Part shown: positions 36,264-43,944 of the stretch, one piece after another | Numbering within the stretch: the stretch's first letter is position 1 | How the letters are laid out: every line of letters begins with the position of its first letter | From: Salinimicrobium sp963709775 | GTDB taxonomy: Bacteria > Bacteroidota > Bacteroidia > Flavobacteriales > Flavobacteriaceae | DNA: 64,000 nucleotides | Direction of reading: 5' to 3' | Assembly (NCBI GenBank): GCA_963709775.1 | Contig: CAVPXS010000007.1 | Coordinates: 434,001-498,000 of the forward strand | Notes under the pieces: generated by a model | The model's database searches: none | What the model saw: the letters and a program-made list of their open reading frames with translations, nothing else | What the model was told of the DNA's origin: nothing | Translations under genes and position numbers: made by a program

Positions 36264-37364
36264 ATGGAAGTTTCTGATTTACAGTTTGTTTTAGCCCTTC
36301 AGCACGTCCCGAATCTAGGGGATGCTTCAGCTAAAAAACTTATCCGTCACACGGGTTCTGCCGAGGCAGTTTTCAAGGAAAAAAAATCTGCCTTACTTAA
36401 AATAGATGGTATAGGCAGTACAAAACTCACCGATCTTTTTTCGTCTAAAAATCTTGAAGCTGCCGAAAAGGAGTTGGAGTATATCTTCAAAAATGACATT
36501 AGAACATTGTACTTTCAGGATAAAGATTATCCCGAAAAATTAAAACATTGTTTGGACGGTCCCATCCTGCTTTTCCAACGTGGAAACATAGATCTTATTA
36601 ACAAAAAGATCTTGAGCATTGTCGGCACTCGTAGGGCAACCACACACGGAGTGGCTTTTGTTGAGAAATTCATAGAAGAGCTTGCACCGCTGGACCCTGT
36701 AATAGTATCGGGTTTTGCTTATGGAATTGATATAGCTGCACAAAAGGCAGCCATGAAATACAATTTGCAAACTATTGGTTGCCTTGCTCATGGCCTAAAC
36801 CAGATCTATCCCGGGGTGCATCAAAAATATATTGCAGGAGTAGAAGAAAACGGAGGGTTCTTAACCGATTTTTGGAGTACGGATATTTTTGACCGGAACA
36901 ATTTTTTAAAACGAAACCGAATAATTGCCGGGCTTAGTGAGGCTACTGTCGTTATTGAAAGTGCCGAAAAAGGAGGATCGCTTGTAACTGCCGATATTGC
37001 AAATTCCTATAACCGGGAAGTTTTTGCAGTGCCTGGTCGTCCTACAGACCTGCAGAGCAAAGGCTGTAATATGCTTATCAAATCCCAGCAGGCTCATGTG
37101 TTAACCTCTGCGGCAGATGTTGCCTATATCCTTAACTGGTTACCGGATTCTAAATCCAAACCTGTCCAAAAACAGCTTTTTGTAGAGCTTGAGGAGGAGG
37201 AAGAGGAGCTTTATGGCTATTTAAAAGAGAGAGGCAGGGAACAACTCGATCTCATTGCCCTTAATTGTAGTATTCCCACATTCAAGGCCGCAAGCCTTTT
37301 GCTCAACATGGAACTTAAAGGAGTAGTGCGGCCTTTGCCGGGGAAACTTTTTGAGGTGGTTTAG
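36264..37364 (+). CDS. dprA: DNA-processing protein DprA
   Basis: A 366-residue protein that binds incoming single-stranded DNA and loads RecA during natural transformation. Order: an N-terminal helix-hairpin-helix-like part (LQHVPNLGDASAKKLIRHTGSAEAV), the Rossmann-fold core with VGTRRATTHG near residue 123, SGFAYGIDIAAQKAAM near 150, ENGGFLTDF and NRIIAGLSEATVVIESAEKGGSLVTA near 210-240, and a C-terminal winged-helix-like region. The ATG at 36264 fits better than the upstream TTG. Convergent with trpS (4-bp overlap). Confidence 0.95.
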   Translation: MEVSDLQFVLALQHVPNLGDASAKKLIRHTGSAEAVFKEKKSALLKIDGIGSTKLTDLFSSKNLEAAEKELEYIFKNDIRTLYFQDKDYPEKLKHCLDGPILLFQRGNIDLINKKILSIVGTRRATTHGVAFVEKFIEELAPLDPVIVSGFAYGIDIAAQKAAMKYNLQTIGCLAHGLNQIYPGVHQKYIAGVEENGGFLTDFWSTDIFDRNNFLKRNRIIAGLSEATVVIESAEKGGSLVTADIANSYNREVFAVPGRPTDLQSKGCNMLIKSQQAHVLTSAADVAYILNWLPDSKSKPVQKQLFVELEEEEEELYGYLKERGREQLDLIALNCSIPTFKAASLLLNMELKGVVRPLPGKLFEVV

Positions 37365-38329
37365 TAGCCTAACTTTTTTCTCACTTTTGTCAATACTGTA
37401 TCGGCTACTTTTCTCGCTTTTTCTGCTCCTACCTCAAGTGCCTCTTCAATTTTTTCAGGATTTTCCATATAGTAATTGTACTGGGCACGTTCTTTTTCAA
37501 AGCGGGTGATCAAGAGCTCGTATAATGCCTGTTTGGCGTGACCATAACCAAAACCGCCGGCCTCGTATTTTTGTCGCATTTCTGCTGTCTGCTCTTTGGT
37601 AGCTACTAACTTGTAGATATTAAAAACATTATCTGTATCTGGATCTTTTGGATCCTCCAGGGCAGTACTATCGGTTTGGATGGCCATGATCTGCTTTCTA
37701 AGCTGCTTATCGGGCAGGAAGAGGTTGATGATATTGCCTTTGGACTTACTCATCTTTTCGCCGTCTGTTCCCGGTACATACATAGTTTCTTCAGAAACTC
37801 GGGCATCGGGCATTACAAATGTTTCTCCCATTTTTGCATGGAAGCGGGAAGCCACATCCCTTGTCATTTCCAGGTGCTGTAATTGATCTTTCCCTACCGG
37901 CACAATTTCGGCATCATACAAAAGAATATCTGCAGCCATTAGAATAGGATAATCGAAAAGGCCTGCGTTCACGTCTTCAAGTCTGTCGGCTTTATCTTTA
38001 AAAGAATGGGCCAGGGTCAACCTTTGATATGGAAAAAAACAATTGAGGTACCAGGTAAGCTCTGTTACCTGTGGAATATCGCTTTGTCTGTAAAATACCG
38101 TTTTATCAACATCAAGACCAAAAGCCAGCCAGGTTGCTGCCGTAGAGAGGGTATTTTCCCTTAGAATTTTGGGATCCTTTATTTGGGTGAGGGTATGGAG
38201 ATTTGCTATAAATAAAAATGAATCATTCTTTGGGTTGTTTGCCATTTCCACGGCGGGGATGATCGCTCCTAAAATGTTTCCAAGGTGAGGAGTACCGGTA
38301 CTTTGTACTCCCGTAAGTATTCTTGACAT
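37361..38329 (-). CDS. trpS: tryptophan--tRNA ligase
   Basis: A 322-residue class I aminoacyl-tRNA synthetase charging tRNA-Trp. It starts MSRILTGVQSTGTPHLGN with the HIGH-type motif TPHLGN near residue 12, and has the KMSKS loop as GEKMSKSKGN near 193. The frame is open for 17 more codons upstream, but the promoter element at 38350-38357 lies within that stretch, so the start at 38329 is correct. Confidence 0.96.
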   Translation of the reverse strand: MSRILTGVQSTGTPHLGNILGAIIPAVEMANNPKNDSFLFIANLHTLTQIKDPKILRENTLSTAATWLAFGLDVDKTVFYRQSDIPQVTELTWYLNCFFPYQRLTLAHSFKDKADRLEDVNAGLFDYPILMAADILLYDAEIVPVGKDQLQHLEMTRDVASRFHAKMGETFVMPDARVSEETMYVPGTDGEKMSKSKGNIINLFLPDKQLRKQIMAIQTDSTALEDPKDPDTDNVFNIYKLVATKEQTAEMRQKYEAGGFGYGHAKQALYELLITRFEKERAQYNYYMENPEKIEEALEVGAEKARKVADTVLTKVRKKLGY

Positions 38330-38349
38330 TGGCTTTTTGTATTTTTCTA

Positions 38350-38357
38350 CAAAGGTA
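38350..38357 (-). promoter_or_regulatory. -7 element (TACCTTTG, minus strand) for trpS
   Basis: The reverse complement of 38350-38357 is TACCTTTG, 20 bp upstream of the trpS ATG at 38329. It decides the trpS start. On the other strand TACTTTTG at 38391-38398 is only 5 bp from the acyltransferase ATG and would give a near-leaderless transcript. Confidence 0.55.
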
Positions 38358-38403
38358 TCTTTTTTAAGGAATACCTTCAATTCAATTCCTTACTTTTGGC
38401 CAC

Positions 38404-39147
38404 ATGCGCATACTTAGGTCTTTCCTGGTTGTCTTGTGGAGAATATGGTTCTACATCTTGATGGCCATTCCCATAATTGTATTTTTTCCGTTTTTGCTGT
38501 TGTTTACTTCCCGCACGAAGTTCTATCCGCAATTTTTTATGATCGCCCGCTGGTGGGCATTGTTTATTCTTTACGGAATGGGATTCTATCCAAAGATCAA
38601 ACGGGAACAGAAACTGGTAAAAGGTGAGAGCTACATGCTTGTAGCCAATCATACGTCGATGACCGATATTATGCTCATGCTTGCCGTTGTGAAGAGTCCC
38701 TTTGTTTTTGTCGGAAAAAAAGAGCTGGTCAAAATTCCCCTTTTTGGATACTTTTATAAACGCACTTGCATCCTGGTAGACCGCGGAAATCAAAGAAGCC
38801 GGAAAGAAGTTTTTGATAGCGCTCAACGCCGGCTAAACAATGGTACCAGCATTTGCATTTTTCCTGAAGGTGGCGTGCCAACAGATACTTCGCTCCTTCT
38901 CGATACTTTTAAAGACGGAGCTTTTAGACTGGCAATAGCGCATCAAATCCCTATTGTACCCCTGGTATTCTATGATAATAAAAAGCGGTTTCCATATATT
39001 TTCACAAAAGGAAGTCCCGGAAGAATGCGGGTGAAAATCAAAGAATTTTTACCTACACAAGGCCTGGGGCAAGAGAATAAAAAGGAAATAAGAGAAAAGA
39101 CCTGGAAGATTATCCAACAGGAATTAATTGATGATCACCGGGCTTAA
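38404..39147 (+). CDS. plsC: 1-acyl-sn-glycerol-3-phosphate acyltransferase
   Basis: A 247-residue membrane-bound enzyme that acylates lysophosphatidic acid to phosphatidic acid. An N-terminal membrane helix (LVVLWRIWFYILMAIPIIVFFPFLLLF) precedes the acyltransferase motifs NHTSMTD near residue 80 (catalytic HX4D), GKKELVKIPLFG near 107, and FPEGGVPTD near 155. The gene ends with a 4-bp overlap with the convergent outer-membrane protein gene. Confidence 0.92.
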   Translation: MRILRSFLVVLWRIWFYILMAIPIIVFFPFLLLFTSRTKFYPQFFMIARWWALFILYGMGFYPKIKREQKLVKGESYMLVANHTSMTDIMLMLAVVKSPFVFVGKKELVKIPLFGYFYKRTCILVDRGNQRSRKEVFDSAQRRLNNGTSICIFPEGGVPTDTSLLLDTFKDGAFRLAIAHQIPIVPLVFYDNKKRFPYIFTKGSPGRMRVKIKEFLPTQGLGQENKKEIREKTWKIIQQELIDDHRA

Positions 39148-40451
39148 AATTTGAAACTAAACCCGGTATAGACTCCAAAAAAGTAGGGTTGCACGTCTCC
39201 CGTCGGTCTATCAAAAGTATTTATTTGATACTTCAGAATAGGCTCCAGGTTGAGCTTAAATTTTTCTGAAAGGTTGTAATCCAGTCCGAGCCCCAGGTTT
39301 GCACTAAAACTTACATCATTCAGGTTTTCGGCCTTTCCTGCTGCAGAAATGTTGCCGGTGTTAAGGGTAACTTCATTTTCATCCAGGAAAAGTGTACTTC
39401 CCCCTCCAATAAGATTAAGTTCGAGCTTCTTCTCTACAAGGTTAATTTCAAATTCTACGGGAACTTCAATATATCCCATCTTCTGGTTTAAGTTCCCCTG
39501 AGTAATTATTCCTGAAGGCGTACGATTTGTGCTACTGCGGGTCCTGCCATCCACACCGCCTGTGACCATTTTCACATCGGTGTCATTAACTCTTACCAAA
39601 GAAGCATTTCTCACAGAGTAAATTCCCGTAGCCGTCCTGTAGCCGAGGCCGCTGGAACTGTAACTAAGATCCACCCGGCTTATCCCAGATCTTATTTTTA
39701 CCTTTTCGCTAATGTTCATGGCCAGTCTCACCCCATAAGAATAAGTGACTTCTGCCTCGCGGCTGTCATTGTAACCTACGTCAAGAGGATTTGCTTTCCC
39801 CATTTTCCCATAATAAATGGGTGTAGCGTGAGTGGAGACCTCAAAATTACTTTTGCGTTCGCTGCTGGCAATCTCTGTTTCCTCGGAAGGTTTAAGAGCA
39901 TCGAAGATAGAAGGCTTAAGCTCTTCAGGAATGGAATTCTTTTTTTCTTGCTGAAGCGGAACCTCTGCTACCGGGACAGGGGTGTCAAAAATAGCATTTC
40001 TCAAAGCGATTTTTGAAGCAGCTTCTTCAGTGTTTCTTTGTTCTTTTCGGGAATTATTTAGAGCAATTACAGGAGTTGAATTTAAATCTGATTCTTCCTG
40101 CGAGTTGTCATATTCAACAATAGCTCTCGTTGCTCCTGAAGGAGCTGAAATTTCCTGAGACCTTGCCGGGGAAATGGATGGCGAGGTAGGAGGGAGGGTT
40201 GTTTCTTCTATTTCTTCGTTCGCTACCGCTGCAGAAGGAGGCACAGGAAGGATCCAGTCTCCCAGCATAAGGAGAAAAGCCAGTAGTGCAGCAACACCTG
40301 CATACCTGTACCAGAGAGGAACAGCTGCCCGCCGCTTTTGCTTTTCCTGAAGCCTGGCTTCTAAAGATTTCCAAACAGCCTCGCGCGGTGCCGCTTCAAA
40401 ATCCCGAAACTTCTCCTGATAGAGCCGGTCTATGTATTTCTTTTCCTTCAT
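39144..40451 (-). CDS. outer-membrane beta-barrel protein with N-terminal membrane anchor, partner of an ECF sigma factor
   Basis: A 435-residue protein. The first 45 residues are cytoplasmic and charged (KKYIDRLYQEKFRDFEAAPREAVWKSLEARLQEK), then one membrane helix (YRYAGVAALLAFLLMLGDWIL), then a 150-residue Pro/Ser/Glu-rich linker, and a C-terminal beta-barrel-like domain of alternating strands (KIRSGISRVDLSYSS to FFGVYTGFSFKF). It starts 2 bp after the sigma gene. Its N-terminal part sits where an anti-sigma domain would be; the joining of that with a barrel domain across the periplasm suggests envelope signalling, as an inference. Confidence 0.72.
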   Translation of the reverse strand: MKEKKYIDRLYQEKFRDFEAAPREAVWKSLEARLQEKQKRRAAVPLWYRYAGVAALLAFLLMLGDWILPVPPSAAVANEEIEETTLPPTSPSISPARSQEISAPSGATRAIVEYDNSQEESDLNSTPVIALNNSRKEQRNTEEAASKIALRNAIFDTPVPVAEVPLQQEKKNSIPEELKPSIFDALKPSEETEIASSERKSNFEVSTHATPIYYGKMGKANPLDVGYNDSREAEVTYSYGVRLAMNISEKVKIRSGISRVDLSYSSSGLGYRTATGIYSVRNASLVRVNDTDVKMVTGGVDGRTRSSTNRTPSGIITQGNLNQKMGYIEVPVEFEINLVEKKLELNLIGGGSTLFLDENEVTLNTGNISAAGKAENLNDVSFSANLGLGLDYNLSEKFKLNLEPILKYQINTFDRPTGDVQPYFFGVYTGFSFKF

Positions 40452-40453
40452 TA

Positions 40454-40996
40454 TTATACAGAGCGGGCGGCGGTTTTAAAAAGACTGGTTTCTATTTTTT
40501 CTTTCAGGATCACCCTGGCTCTTGCCAGGTTTGATTTCGAGGTTCCGGTTGAAATATTCAGCATATCGGCAATTTCTTTATGAGAAAAACCGTCGAGTAC
40601 GTACAGGTTAAAAACCTGCCTGTACCTGTCGGGCAACTGTTGTATGATCTCGAGTAAATAATCGACGGAAACTTCATCTTCTTCTACTTCAACTTCGGGT
40701 TCTTTATGGTAATCATCTTTAATGATTTCAAAAACTGTTTGTTTACGGTATTTTTGAAGGGCAGTGTTGATTACGATCCTTTTCATCCAGCCTTCAAAGG
40801 AACCTTTGTTTTTATATTGAGGCATATTCTTAAAGATCATCAAAAATGCGTCCTGGAGGTTGTCTTCTGCCTGTTGATAACTGGAAGAATACTTAAGGCA
40901 AACAGGGAACAATTTATGCGCAAACATCTTGTAAAGCTGCTCCTGCGCCTTAATGTCCTGCTTCTTGCATTTTCGTATGAGTTGTTTGATGCTCAA
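40454..40996 (-). CDS. ECF-type RNA polymerase sigma-70 factor
   Basis: About 180 residues from a TTG at 40996 (SIKQLIRKCKKQDIKAQEQLYKMFAHKLF). Sigma region 2 includes YKMFAHKLFPVCLKYSSSYQQAEDNLQDAFLMIF and FEGWMKRIVINTALQKYRK; region 4 includes LPDRYRQVFNLYVLDGFSHKEIADMLNISTGTSKSNLARAR, a clear helix-turn-helix. The frame is open to 41119, but that extension has a different residue make-up. It is co-transcribed with the outer-membrane partner downstream. Confidence 0.88.
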   Translation of the reverse strand: MSIKQLIRKCKKQDIKAQEQLYKMFAHKLFPVCLKYSSSYQQAEDNLQDAFLMIFKNMPQYKNKGSFEGWMKRIVINTALQKYRKQTVFEIIKDDYHKEPEVEVEEDEVSVDYLLEIIQQLPDRYRQVFNLYVLDGFSHKEIADMLNISTGTSKSNLARARVILKEKIETSLFKTAARSV

Positions 40997-41180
40997 TATC
41001 CAATCTTTAAGTGCTGTTGAAAAATGGCAGCAAAGTGGCCGCTCTTTTATGGCTCTCCTTTGGTCGCACAGGGCCATGAGGAAACCTAAATATAGGAATT
41101 TCAGCTGGTTCTGCAACAAAAATTGAAACCGGCAGGCGGCTAAATGAACTTCTTAAATGTCGTGGGGGGTGAGGTTTTCT

Positions 41181-41222
41181 AAAAAAGGAAGATCGGGAAT
41201 CGTGAGAGGTTCCCGGTCTTCC
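41181..41222 (-). terminator. minus-strand terminator-like hairpin upstream of the sigma gene
   Basis: On the minus strand GGAAGACCGGGAA (41222-41210) pairs with TTCCCGATCTTCC (41199-41187), followed by TTTTTT. A 13-bp stem with one wobble and a 10-base loop. It lies 200 bp beyond the recA terminator, so it would end an additional short transcript starting near 41300-41380. Confidence 0.65.
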
Positions 41223-41379
41223 GGAGGAATTAGCCTTTAAAATTTCCCTCTTTGTTATGCCTTTTTCACAGTAGGGGTCGCAGTCATTAGTCTCTGGTCG
41301 ATCTTTCATAACGGCAATGGCAAATTGGGGTCTCTATTACAGAGATGCAGAAAAGTGCAAAAGGTTGCGCCCGAAAAAG

Positions 41380-41407
41380 AAAAAATCCCGAAAATTTCGG
41401 GATTTTA
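41380..41407 (-). terminator. recA terminator
   Basis: AAAATCCCGAAA/TTTCGGGATTTT hairpin directly after the recA stop (41416), with a T-rich tail on the minus strand. Confidence 0.85.
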
Positions 41408-41415
41408 AGTGTTTT

Positions 41416-42429
41416 TTATGCTTTTGCGACTTTCATCGCCGCCACAATTTTTGTTTCAAGCTCCTCCATAAGATCTGGATTGTCCTTCAACAAAATTTTC
41501 ACAGCGTCACGGCCCTGGCCAAGTTTGGTGTCTTCATAGCTAAACCATGAACCACTCTTTTTAATGATCTCGTAATCCACACCTATGTCGATGATCTCTC
41601 CAATCTTAGAGACCCCTTCCCCATACATGATGTCAAATTCGGCAGTTTTGAAGGGTGGGGCAACTTTGTTCTTTACAACCTTAACTCTGGTCTTGTTCCC
41701 CTGGACTTCGCTATTGCTGTCCTTGATCTGGGTTGATCTTCTAATGTCCAGACGAATCGAAGCATAGAATTTCAAGGCGTTACCACCTGTAGTAGTTTCA
41801 GGATTTCCAAACATAACCCCGATCTTCTCTCTCAACTGGTTGATGAAAATAACGGTACAGTGGGTTTTGCTGATGGAAGCAGTTAACTTCCGAAGTGCCT
41901 GAGACATAAGACGGGCGTGTAATCCCATTTTTGAATCCCCCATCTCACCTTCGATCTCTGATTTTGGTGTTAAAGCAGCAACAGAATCAATTACGATAAT
42001 GTCAATAGCTCCCGAACGAATCAGGTTATCGGCAATTTCAAGTGCCTGCTCCCCGTTGTCGGGCTGTGAAATGATCAGGTTTTCAAGATCGATTCCGAGT
42101 TTTTCAGCATAAAAACGATCAAAGGCATGTTCTGCATCAATAAATGCAGCAATTCCTCCTGCTTTTTGTGCCTCGGCAATAGCGTGTAAGGTAAGGGTGG
42201 TTTTACCTGAAGATTCAGGTCCATATATTTCGATAACTCTTCCGCGAGGATATCCTCCAACTCCAAGTGCAAGATCAAGACCTAAAGATCCACTCGGGAT
42301 CACGTCAACATCAAGGACACTCTGGTCACTCATCTTCATTACTGTCCCTTTTCCATAGGTTTTATCCATCTTGTCAAGGGTGAGCTTTAGGGCTTTTAAC
42401 TTTGCTTCTTTTTCTTTCTCGTTACTCAT
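41416..42429 (-). CDS. recA: recombinase RecA
   Basis: Homologous recombination and SOS protein, 337 residues. Walker A is GPESSGKTTL near residue 66, Walker B is IDIIVIDSVAALTP near 138, loop L1 contains GEMGDSKMGLHARLMSQALRKLT and loop L2 NQLREKIGVMFGNPETTTGG. The C-terminal end (LMEELETKIVAAMKVAKA) lacks the very acidic tail of E. coli RecA. Confidence 0.97.
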   Translation of the reverse strand: MSNEKEKEAKLKALKLTLDKMDKTYGKGTVMKMSDQSVLDVDVIPSGSLGLDLALGVGGYPRGRVIEIYGPESSGKTTLTLHAIAEAQKAGGIAAFIDAEHAFDRFYAEKLGIDLENLIISQPDNGEQALEIADNLIRSGAIDIIVIDSVAALTPKSEIEGEMGDSKMGLHARLMSQALRKLTASISKTHCTVIFINQLREKIGVMFGNPETTTGGNALKFYASIRLDIRRSTQIKDSNSEVQGNKTRVKVVKNKVAPPFKTAEFDIMYGEGVSKIGEIIDIGVDYEIIKKSGSWFSYEDTKLGQGRDAVKILLKDNPDLMEELETKIVAAMKVAKA

Positions 42430-42540
42430 CTAATTCGGCTTCTTTTATATGATATTGCTGCTAAAATACTATAAGTTTTTAATAGTGCATAAAATTAATA
42501 CGCAACCTTTTCTGCTTTTGTGCATCTATTAGGTAAACCA

Positions 42541-42745
42541 ACTATTAACTGTATATGAAATTTTTAAAACGGAATATTATTCTAAGTATTTCCGGCAGTT
42601 CTGCAGTAGTTAATCTTAGCTGCACCTGCCGAATGGACGGTGGCTAACGTTATTCTTATTTTTAGTTGAAGAATTAAAAGTATTAATAACGAATTAGCCG
42701 TTCGAAAAAAATGCCCCGATATCACATCCGGGCATTTTTTCATTT
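42541..42745 (+). ncRNA. candidate structured small RNA ending in a terminator (possibly 6S-like)
   Basis: The 366-bp gap between recA and trhO has no ORF but holds two strong hairpins and a terminator in a row. Hairpin 1 is at 42593-42631 (CGGCAG..TGCAG / CTGCA..CTGCCG). Hairpin 2 is at 42642-42699 (GGCTAACGTTATT / AATAACGAATTAGCC, 13 bp with a 2-base bulge). The terminator at 42705-42740 cannot belong to recA or trhO, since it lies upstream of both. This supports a separate transcript of about 200 nt. A flavobacterial 6S-type RNA (Rfam 6S-Flavo) is a guess; 4.5S, tmRNA and RNase P signatures are absent. Confidence 0.5.
42705..42740 (+). terminator. terminator of the candidate small RNA
   Basis: AAAAAATGCCC/GGGCATTTTTT hairpin with six T at the end. 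It also reads as a terminator on the minus strand, but no minus-strand gene lies to its right. Confidence 0.8.
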
Positions 42746-42752
42746 AAAGCCT

Positions 42753-42760
42753 TATCTTTG
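42753..42760 (+). promoter_or_regulatory. -7 element (TATCTTTG) for trhO
   Basis: TATCTTTG is a full TAnnTTTG match, 35 bp upstream of the ATG at 42796 and just after the terminator. Confidence 0.5.
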
Positions 42761-42795
42761 CGCAAAATTCTTTAACCTTAAATCATTGGTATAGC

Positions 42796-43827
42796 ATGCA
42801 ACTGTACAATAAATTAAGCGCTAAAGAAAGGGAAGCTCTACTTGAGGAGGCCGGGGAAGACCGGCTTACGCTCTCTTTCTATCAGTATGCAAAAATTGGA
42901 AATCCAGAACTTTTCCGAAATCACCTTTTTATCGCCTGGGACGAAATGGAAGTCCTGGGAAGGATCTACGTGGCTAATGAAGGTATCAACGCTCAACTTT
43001 CTGTTCCCGCCAAAAACTTCGGAAAATTCAAAGAATTCCTTGATGGGATCTATTTCCTGGAAAATGTTCGCCTTAATATTGCCATAGAACACGATATTAA
43101 ATCTTTCCTTAAGCTGAAGGTGAAGGTTCGCGATAAGATCCTCGCCGATGGTCTTAATGATGAGACCTTTGATGTGACCAACAAAGGTGTACACGTTGAC
43201 GCAAAATCATTTAATGAACTTTTGGACGATCCAAATACCATCCTGGTGGATATGCGTAACCACTACGAGAGTGAAATTGGCCACTTTAAAGGCGCAATGA
43301 CACCCGATGTTGATACTTTTAGAGACAGTCTTGATCTTATTGAAGAAGACATTAAAGATCACAAGGAAGACAAGAACCTCGTGATGTACTGTACCGGCGG
43401 AATTCGCTGTGAAAAAGCCAGTGCCTATTACAAGCACAAAGGTTTTCAAAAGGTTTATCAACTCGAGGGAGGGATCATTGAATATGCACGCCAGGTACAA
43501 AACCTGAACCTGGAGAATAAATTCCTCGGGAAAAATTTCGTTTTTGATCATCGTCGTGGGGAACGTATAAGTGAAGATGTAATTTCTAATTGTCACCAAT
43601 GTGGAAAACCTTGTGATGTTCATGTGAATTGTGCCAACGAGGCATGTCACCTGTTGTTCATCCAGTGTGAAGAATGTTCGGAGCAAATGAACACCTGCTG
43701 TTCAGCCGAATGTAAGGACATTGCAGCACTGCCTTATGAAGAGCAAAAAGCCTTGAGAAAAGGCAAGGGAAACAGCAACAAGATCTTTAAAAAAGGGCGT
43801 TCGGAGGTTCTTAAATTTAAGAACTGA
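42796..43827 (+). CDS. trhO: oxygen-dependent tRNA uridine(34) hydroxylase TrhO
   Basis: A 343-residue rhodanese-family protein (YceA/UPF0176). It forms 5-hydroxyuridine at the tRNA wobble position. An N-terminal acylphosphatase-like region (ANEGINAQLSVPAKNFGKFKEFL) is followed by a rhodanese domain with the catalytic loop CTGGIRCEKA near residue 198, and a Cys-rich C-terminal part (CHQCGKPC, CANEACHLL, CCSAEC) that likely binds metal. The Lys/Gly-rich tail is typical. Confidence 0.93.
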   Translation: MQLYNKLSAKEREALLEEAGEDRLTLSFYQYAKIGNPELFRNHLFIAWDEMEVLGRIYVANEGINAQLSVPAKNFGKFKEFLDGIYFLENVRLNIAIEHDIKSFLKLKVKVRDKILADGLNDETFDVTNKGVHVDAKSFNELLDDPNTILVDMRNHYESEIGHFKGAMTPDVDTFRDSLDLIEEDIKDHKEDKNLVMYCTGGIRCEKASAYYKHKGFQKVYQLEGGIIEYARQVQNLNLENKFLGKNFVFDHRRGERISEDVISNCHQCGKPCDVHVNCANEACHLLFIQCEECSEQMNTCCSAECKDIAALPYEEQKALRKGKGNSNKIFKKGRSEVLKFKN

Positions 43828-43944
43828 CAATTAGTTCCTCAAGAACACGTTCCATAAATAATGGTATATTTACCTCAATAGTTTTTAATAACGTCACAAT
43901 TCGGGAACAGGATATTCTGTGCCCAGAATTTCAATATATAAAAT

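Noticed and set aside
42701..42710. GTTCGA as a tRNA or tmRNA T-arm
   Set aside because: No acceptor stem, CCA end or other arms can be folded around it; it is the spacer between hairpin 2 and the terminator.
43207..43686. 159-codon minus-strand ORF
   Set aside because: Antisense to the trhO rhodanese domain; no motif or promoter.
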